A stretch of DNA of 64,000 bases, taken from the NCBI RefSeq assembly GCF_048128805.1, contig NC_135998.1, forward strand, positions 29,680,992 to 29,744,991, written 5' to 3'. Below are positions 58,561 to 64,000 of the stretch, piece by piece. The position numbers and the translations under genes were made by a program. Position 1 is the stretch's first letter. Each line of letters opens with the position of its first letter. This DNA is from Centroberyx gerrardi. Taxonomy: Eukaryota > Chordata > Actinopteri > Beryciformes > Berycidae. Below the pieces are notes generated by a model, which was not told the origin of the DNA, ran no database searches, and was given only the letters and a program-made list of their open reading frames with translations.

Positions 58561-60659
58561 GTAGATGTTCCCCATCCTTGGGAATTGCTGTTTATGCTAG
58601 GTTTTACTACCCCTGGTCTGTAGTAACTCTTACTACAAGGGTATAAATAAAGTTAAAGAGCAATGTATAGCCTCTAACTTACCACTCCTATGCTTCGGGG
58701 TCTTTGAAGGTTGTAGACAAAAGCACATGAAGTGAAAAAGGATGGTCACAGTGCCTCCATGCAAGATGCATCTTGAAAACTCGGCGAGGTTTTTGCCTTG
58801 TCACCTGACTTTCCTTTATTGCATTTTATATACTGGCTCAAATAAGAAGCATTTATCATGTGGCATAAAATTCAGTGTGATTTCAAAAGTCCAACCAAAA
58901 CAATGTAAAATCTTCAACCAGTTCAATGCTGAGCAAGTTTATTTAACAGTTGATCCCATACAAGCATAAATATTTTTTACCTTGACATTCTTTCAAATGG
59001 ATGCATCTACAGACAATTTACAATTGTTTCCACAAACTCATTCTTGCATCTATCAAATACAGTTAGCATTTTAAAAATAAAATAAAAATATATATATCGA
59101 ATACATTTTGTAAACTATTCCACCATTAGACCAATATATCGACACTATACATCGTAGCCTTCAGTGTGTATAGTCAAGCCATTCCTGTAAATTTCAAGTT
59201 GACTGACATTCAGTCCGATTTCCTGTTAATCAATGCAACATAAGGCGCTACATTTGAGACATTAGAGTGTTATTTTTTTTACTGAACAAAATATGGAGTC
59301 AGGCTTTGATATGTTCCAAAGCAAAAAATGCAGAACATGAACGTTTCTTGACACCGACTGGGAAAAAGTTCACATACAGCCATCTGGCGACAGCATTCTG
59401 TGTCACCATGTTATGCGTAAATGATATCAGGTATGAGGGCAAAGGGGTCGGATACAGGAGGAGAGAGAGGAAAAGAGGAGTGGGCGAAGTCAAATCTCTT
59501 TTTATCGGACCAATTGACCACTAAAGAATAAATAAATGTAGGCCCATCATCTCTTCTCCACCAGCTACAGACAGCATGACTCAAAAAAACAGATGTGGCA
59601 CTCGAGTAAGGCAACTGACAAAAGCCGTCTTGCATTCTGAAGGTTGCAAGCAAAGAGTATAAGTCTTATAAGTCTATAAGTCTTCAGGTATACCAAACGA
59701 TCTCATACATTTTGAGCAAAAATACTCATTGTACAGCACATTGGTTTTTAAAGCAGGGAACCTGGCCTTTAAAATGATAAACCCATCCATCCATACTGCC
59801 ATAGATTTTCCCTCCAACTGCCCACAATATGTTTATTTTTTATTTTTTTTGGATAAGTCAGATGTCCTTTTTGCCTGAGTAGCGTTTGCAATTGAAACGC
59901 ATAGTTTGGCTTTCCGGTGATCATCATACAAACTGCTGCCAGTGTGAAATGAGCGGGCGTCATCAAGGGATCTGACATGCAACATGTTTTGTTTTGGCCA
60001 AAATCATCATTACTTGAAACAAAGCATTTTTTTGAATTCACCAGAAAACAAACCCATGGGTTTCCATTCCACTTGGACCCTAGACTACTCTAGAACCACC
60101 TGGATATTGAATTAATTCGTACGACCAACGGATCACAGATTCAGCCACCACACCTTGTAAAAATAAATAAATAAATACATAAATAAAAAAAAATTAAAAA
60201 AAACAGAACATTTTGTTTTGATTAAAGCGGAGTACCTTAAAGTGCATGAAGAGTTTTTCAGACTCCACCTCTTTTAGTATTTAGGAGCATTTGAGAGAGG
60301 GTTGGCGCTGATGTCTGGCTGTCAACACTCAAGGCACTCGTGGAAATCTGTGACCATTTGACATATTAGGCACAAGTCATGTGCTGAGAGTGCTGCCTCT
60401 GGTTGGACATCCTGCCATATGACTTGAAGAAGCATGTATTTACAAGAGTGGAAAATGTTTTGTGCCGACAAACTGGTGAACTATTCTGAAGAGATTTAGC
60501 TTCCTACAATTCTTTCCCCAAGTCTGTAAATTGTCTTTTTACAGGCGATTTTACAGTGGAGACTTTACACCTGTGCAACTGCATGTAATAAAGCATGCGG
60601 CTCTGTCCCCGCCTACTCAACTGTAATACTTATAGAATATGTAGCTACTTTAGAGTTCT

Positions 60660-60860
60660 TAAAAATGTGCTTTCCTTTTAAAGTGGGTCAAAGCCATAAG
60701 CATTGTACCTAAATCATGGAAGATTTCTATTATTGTCCCAAGGAAGACCAATGTGTTAGATTATTTTAGGCCTATTGCACTCACCTCCATTCTGTACAAA
60801 TGTATGAAAAAGGTACTAAGCACATATCTGCTCTGTCTAGATACAGATGATGCTGCTGAA
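60660..60860 (+). mobile_element. LINE reverse-transcriptase fragment (FRPIALTS motif)
   Basis: From about 60718 a frame reads WKISIIVPRKTNVLDYFRPI and then ALTSILYKCMKKVLS, matching the WK..IIxPxPK...DYRPIxLTS block near the start of LINE reverse transcriptases. The block is upstream of GIPQGS in an intact element. Here it lies downstream of it on the same strand, so this is a separate insertion or a rearranged one. Confidence 0.75.
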
Positions 60861-61292
60861 CACGTATGTAAAGCTGGTGCATGTCGTATTAGGAGGGAAA
60901 TTTAAATGTCTGAAATATCAAAACTTTATTATACCGCATGGCGCTGTACAGTACTGAACAAATAAAGTGTTCTCAGAGGAAAACTGGATCCCTGGGACGT
61001 CTAATTTACAATAAAACGGAGCGTGTTCTAGGTTTATTGTGGGTTTACTTTGTTTCAAATTATTATATTTTTTATATCTATGAGATTTGAAAGAGACTTA
61101 AATAAAATCAACTTAATAATGCAGCTTTAATATTGAAACACTATAACTGACATACACTATGCCAGAATATAATGTATGGACTTCACTTGTTTGGCGGGAG
61201 TGAAAATATATTAGAAACAGCATACAATAACTTGGTGCAGAGTGTAGATTTTTTTCACTATGGTGAAATGGTATGGGAATGCCAGGTGCAAC

Positions 61293-61384
61293 TAGCCTGG
61301 ATCAGTCTGGACTTCCAGTCCAGACTGATCCGTGGAGCGAAACAGAATGTGAGGTCACGTGATCAGGATGGTCTTACCAGGCTA
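61293..61384. mobile_element. 92-bp element with exact 9-bp target duplication
   Basis: TAGCCTGG at the left and CCAGGCTA at the right form short inverted ends. AGGTGCAAC is repeated exactly outside (61284-61292 and 61385-61393). Inside, GGATCAGTCTGGACT and its exact complement form a 15-bp stem (61299-61331). A 9-bp duplication suits Mutator-like elements, but the family is not proven. Confidence 0.8.
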
Positions 61385-62531
61385 AGGTGCAACTAGGTGA
61401 GCTGCTTTATGATGCCAAGGGCCAAAACGTCATTTGTCCCAAAGCACAATTCAAATGTTAAATCAGCAGAATCAGTATGGGAAACCAGGCATCTGTCTCG
61501 TTTCCGCCTTTCACATTGTCACTCCAATGTAACCTAATATAAATGCTTCTGAGGCACTTGTTAAGTACACTACCACACTGGCACCCAAGTACTTTGCAAT
61601 GTAAGGACTCCACTGATTCTCACTGAGGTTCATGCCTAGCAGAAGCTGAGCAACTAGCATTTTCCTATTGTGGCTGCTCTCCCTCCTGCTGCTGTCACTC
61701 AATTTATAGTGAGATGCTGAGATGAATGGACATCCAGTTTGCTGTCTACTGCATACCGCCATAATGTGAATGCAGCATACAGTAAAACTTTTATAAACAC
61801 TGTATATTACCCAGAGTGACTGAGATTTACAAATCATTGACAATCTTGCTAAAGTGGAAAAACACTACTTACATCTCCATATGTTGAGTCGAGGTAAAGA
61901 AACATGCCCCCAAATTTGTCAATTTTGGGGCATGACAGACTTAAAAGATGTGTATAGCTCTAGGGTCGAGTATTAGCCAAAATATTACTTTTGATAAGTA
62001 AGTTAGTTGCGGCAGTTCAAGTGTTTCTCAATCCACAGTACTACTTGTAGCTGAATCTGAATGAAGTCTTCGTTTGCCCATCTCTCAGCCAGGCCCACTT
62101 GATAGACTCCTTGGCACATGGAACTAGCAAGCTCCGCAAAAATACATACGGTCGATCTGCATGGTTTGACAGCTGGTGATCAGGTTGGAGCAAGTTGTAC
62201 GGGACATTCTGTTGTGTGCCTGTCACGACCGCATCCAAAATAATATTGGGTAACGTATGACATGTGCACTTCTTTTTTTAAGGCCAGCTGGAGTCTAAAA
62301 CCCTGCAGACATTACATCCGCATCAGTTGTGTGTGCAATCTGTCAGCGTACGTTTGTTGGTTTGTTGGTTAGTGCACAAGTCTTCCAGTAGGGAGACATG
62401 AGAAATGCTTTGTGATATGCCTATGCAAAAGCCATTCTAACACATTATTCACTCCCTTACACACACACACACACCTGCTACAGTGACACAGTGCTGAACA
62501 GCATTGTTGGTCCCCAGATCAAGCAGGTTTG

Positions 62532-62553
62532 TTTTACTGGTGCACCAGTAAAA
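62532..62553. repeat. 22-bp perfect palindrome
   Basis: TTTTACTGGTG is followed directly by its exact reverse complement. It lies in the presumed 3' UTR or downstream region of slc25a25 and has no recognised context. Confidence 0.85.
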
Positions 62554-63023
62554 GACTTCAATGACTTTAATGTAAACCTTGGTCTTTCTACACCTAGATT
62601 GAGCTAACAGTTGACTCTTTGAAGCACTATTGGATTGCTAAAAGAATGCTTTAAATAATGACAATAAGAATTTCATAGGTTTTACAACAATAGATGCCTC
62701 TGTCAAGCTTAGCTCCATACACAGTGTCTTCATCAGCCTCCCTTCTTTTCAGTTTCCTTACAGTCTTCTATCATTTGTCTTCATTCCCTTCATCTGGCCA
62801 TCCCTCCATCTCAAGTTTATCCTTTAAACCTTGGAATTAGATTTACCTCTAAATGGGGATATAAAAAAACACTCAGCTGCTCAACTGAAGTTTTCCCCTC
62901 CAGGTTCAGCAGCTCCGTTGCTTGGCGTAGCCCCACACCGTCCGCTGTTCAATGCTCTGCCCCCCAAAAAAACACAAAAAAATAAACTTTTGGCCTCTTG
63001 CTCTGCGCCGCCCGCCTCCCTCC

Positions 63024-63208
63024 TCACCGCGACTGGACACCCAGGGTGATCTTGAGGTGCTCGTAGACCACATAGCTGATGCTGACGGCCGGAATGACCT
63101 TCATGAAGTTGGGTGCCAGGCCTCGGTAGAGTCCCGTGGCTCCCTCCGTCTGGACGATGTGTCTGAACAGGCCCGTCATCGTCATCTGAGGGCCTCCTTC
63201 CACGGTAG
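63024..63208 (-). CDS. slc25a25: Mitochondrial ATP-Mg/Pi carrier SCaMC-2, last coding exon
   Basis: The exon starts after an AG at 63210-63209 and ends at TGA 63026-63024. It encodes the C-terminal 61 residues, including GLFRHIVQTEGATGLYRGLA, PNFMKVIPAVSISYVVYEHL and the end KITLGVQSR. This is the second half of the third mitochondrial carrier repeat with the last membrane helix. The LGVQSR end fits SLC25A25 (SCaMC-2); as I recall, SLC25A24 and SLC25A23 end in LGVTQK- and LGVTSR-like sequences. The protein swaps ATP-Mg for phosphate across the inner mitochondrial membrane under calcium control through N-terminal EF hands, which lie to the right outside the window. 63211-64000 is intron sequence with nothing recognised. 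Confidence 0.9.
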
Positions 63209-64000
63209 CTGGGGAAAACCGTGGGAGGACAGGCTGATAAAACACGATGCTGCCTGATGATAGCTCATCATGCCTGAGCTTCCACAGGCCACAACACACA
63301 CAGCAACTCATATTTGTAATAATAATAGATATAATGTTGAATTTATATCCTGCTGTGTAATGCTGAGTGTTATCAATTCCCCTATTAGGCTATGGAAGAA
63401 AAAGACAGTACACAGTTACAGCAGACTACAACAGTAGCAACTATTTTAGTAGACTGAAACCCTGTATAGTAGCCTACACTATGCTATACTAGGTGTCAAA
63501 AGAAATGGGAATAATTTGGCCTTGGTACTATGAAATCACTGGCAATTACTTTGCACAAAAAAGACACTGCAAGTATCTCTCCCACATTCTTGGCCTTCTC
63601 TCAAACATATGAGTGAGGTTAACAAGAGAATAAATCATGAATGATTTAATTCACGTACCTATAGTCTCAGATGATGGGAGAAGGGTTGGTATCACTAAAC
63701 CTATGTTTAAACAGTCCATTGTACAATCCATGATAACATTACCTTCCTGTATGCCTCTTAATTTCACTTTGTGATGTCTGTCTATCCGTTTTTCCATTAA
63801 ACGCAACATGGGACACAAACTCTAAATGTTACTCGAAATGTGTCTTTTCTTTTTCTTTTCAGAATTTCAGACTTTCTAGTTATAGAAGGTCTTTGACACT
63901 GTTTTTTCTTCAATTACATTAGATACGATGAAACTCACATGATCCACGTGGGGAAATTGTTTCACTGAAGCAGCAAATAACAGGATATATCAAAGAAAAC

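Larger units (their letters stand above)
56111..63023. other. Gap between uap1l1 and slc25a25 coding ends
   Basis: 56111 to about 56800 should carry the uap1l1 5' UTR and promoter. 56980-57860 is unusually G-poor on the plus strand and holds a minisatellite. 58420-58560 and 60660-60850 hold LINE reverse-transcriptase fragments. 61293-61384 is a short element with a 9-bp duplication. The right part probably includes a long slc25a25 3' UTR; minus-strand AATAAA candidates lie at about 61038-61033 and 60929-60924 and near 58940. I recognise no other gene. Confidence 0.5.

Overview
The window is vertebrate nuclear DNA, almost certainly from a ray-finned (teleost) fish. The genes are split into many short exons with GT-AG introns. 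Their proteins match vertebrate families almost residue for residue. The introns and gaps are full of fish-type tRNA-derived SINEs, Tc1/mariner remnants and short inverted-repeat DNA elements. There is no sign of prokaryotic or viral organisation. Exon borders below were placed by hand from splice signals, reading phase and remembered human proteins; no alignment was run.

Layout from left to right: the last two coding exons of sptan1 (+, 191-551); dync2i2/wdr34 (-, 9 exons, 6570 to 1051, complete); set (-, 8 exons, 20553 to 10522, complete); pkn3 (+, 21 recognised exons 26504-41180, plus a proposed tiny first exon at 23180-23200); zdhhc12 (-, 5 exons, 48830 to 43656, complete); uap1l1 (-, 9 exons, 56110 to 50182, complete); and the last coding exon of slc25a25 (-, 63208 to 63024), which runs off the right edge. 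sptan1/dync2i2 and pkn3/zdhhc12 are tail to tail with nearly touching or overlapping 3' ends. set and pkn3 are head to head. zdhhc12, uap1l1 and slc25a25 are in tandem on the minus strand.

The block sptan1-dync2i2-set-pkn3-zdhhc12 is the gene order of human 9q34.11, but set points the opposite way to the human gene as I remember it. uap1l1 and slc25a25 then replace the human neighbour ZER1. The genes do not form one pathway: they cover membrane skeleton (sptan1), ciliary dynein-2 transport (dync2i2), histone chaperone/PP2A inhibitor (set), Rho-effector kinase (pkn3), S-palmitoylation (zdhhc12), a UDP-HexNAc pyrophosphorylase-like enzyme (uap1l1) and mitochondrial ATP-Mg/Pi exchange (slc25a25).

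The accessory content is mainly mobile DNA. It includes one SINE family (four copies, two with clear target-site duplications, one nested in a Tc1 remnant), a second salmonid-type SINE, a 5'-truncated LINE with a 14-bp duplication, two reverse-transcriptase LINE fragments, and at least nine kinds of inverted-repeat element. Several of these have readable duplications: 8-bp hAT-like, TTAA piggyBac-like, TA mariner-like and one of 9 bp. One element is nested inside another. Other points are a GC-AG intron in dync2i2, a G-run repeat in the set 3' UTR, a 36-bp perfect palindrome in pkn3, and a small immune-receptor-tail-like open segment inside set intron 1. I saw no new multi-gene system.
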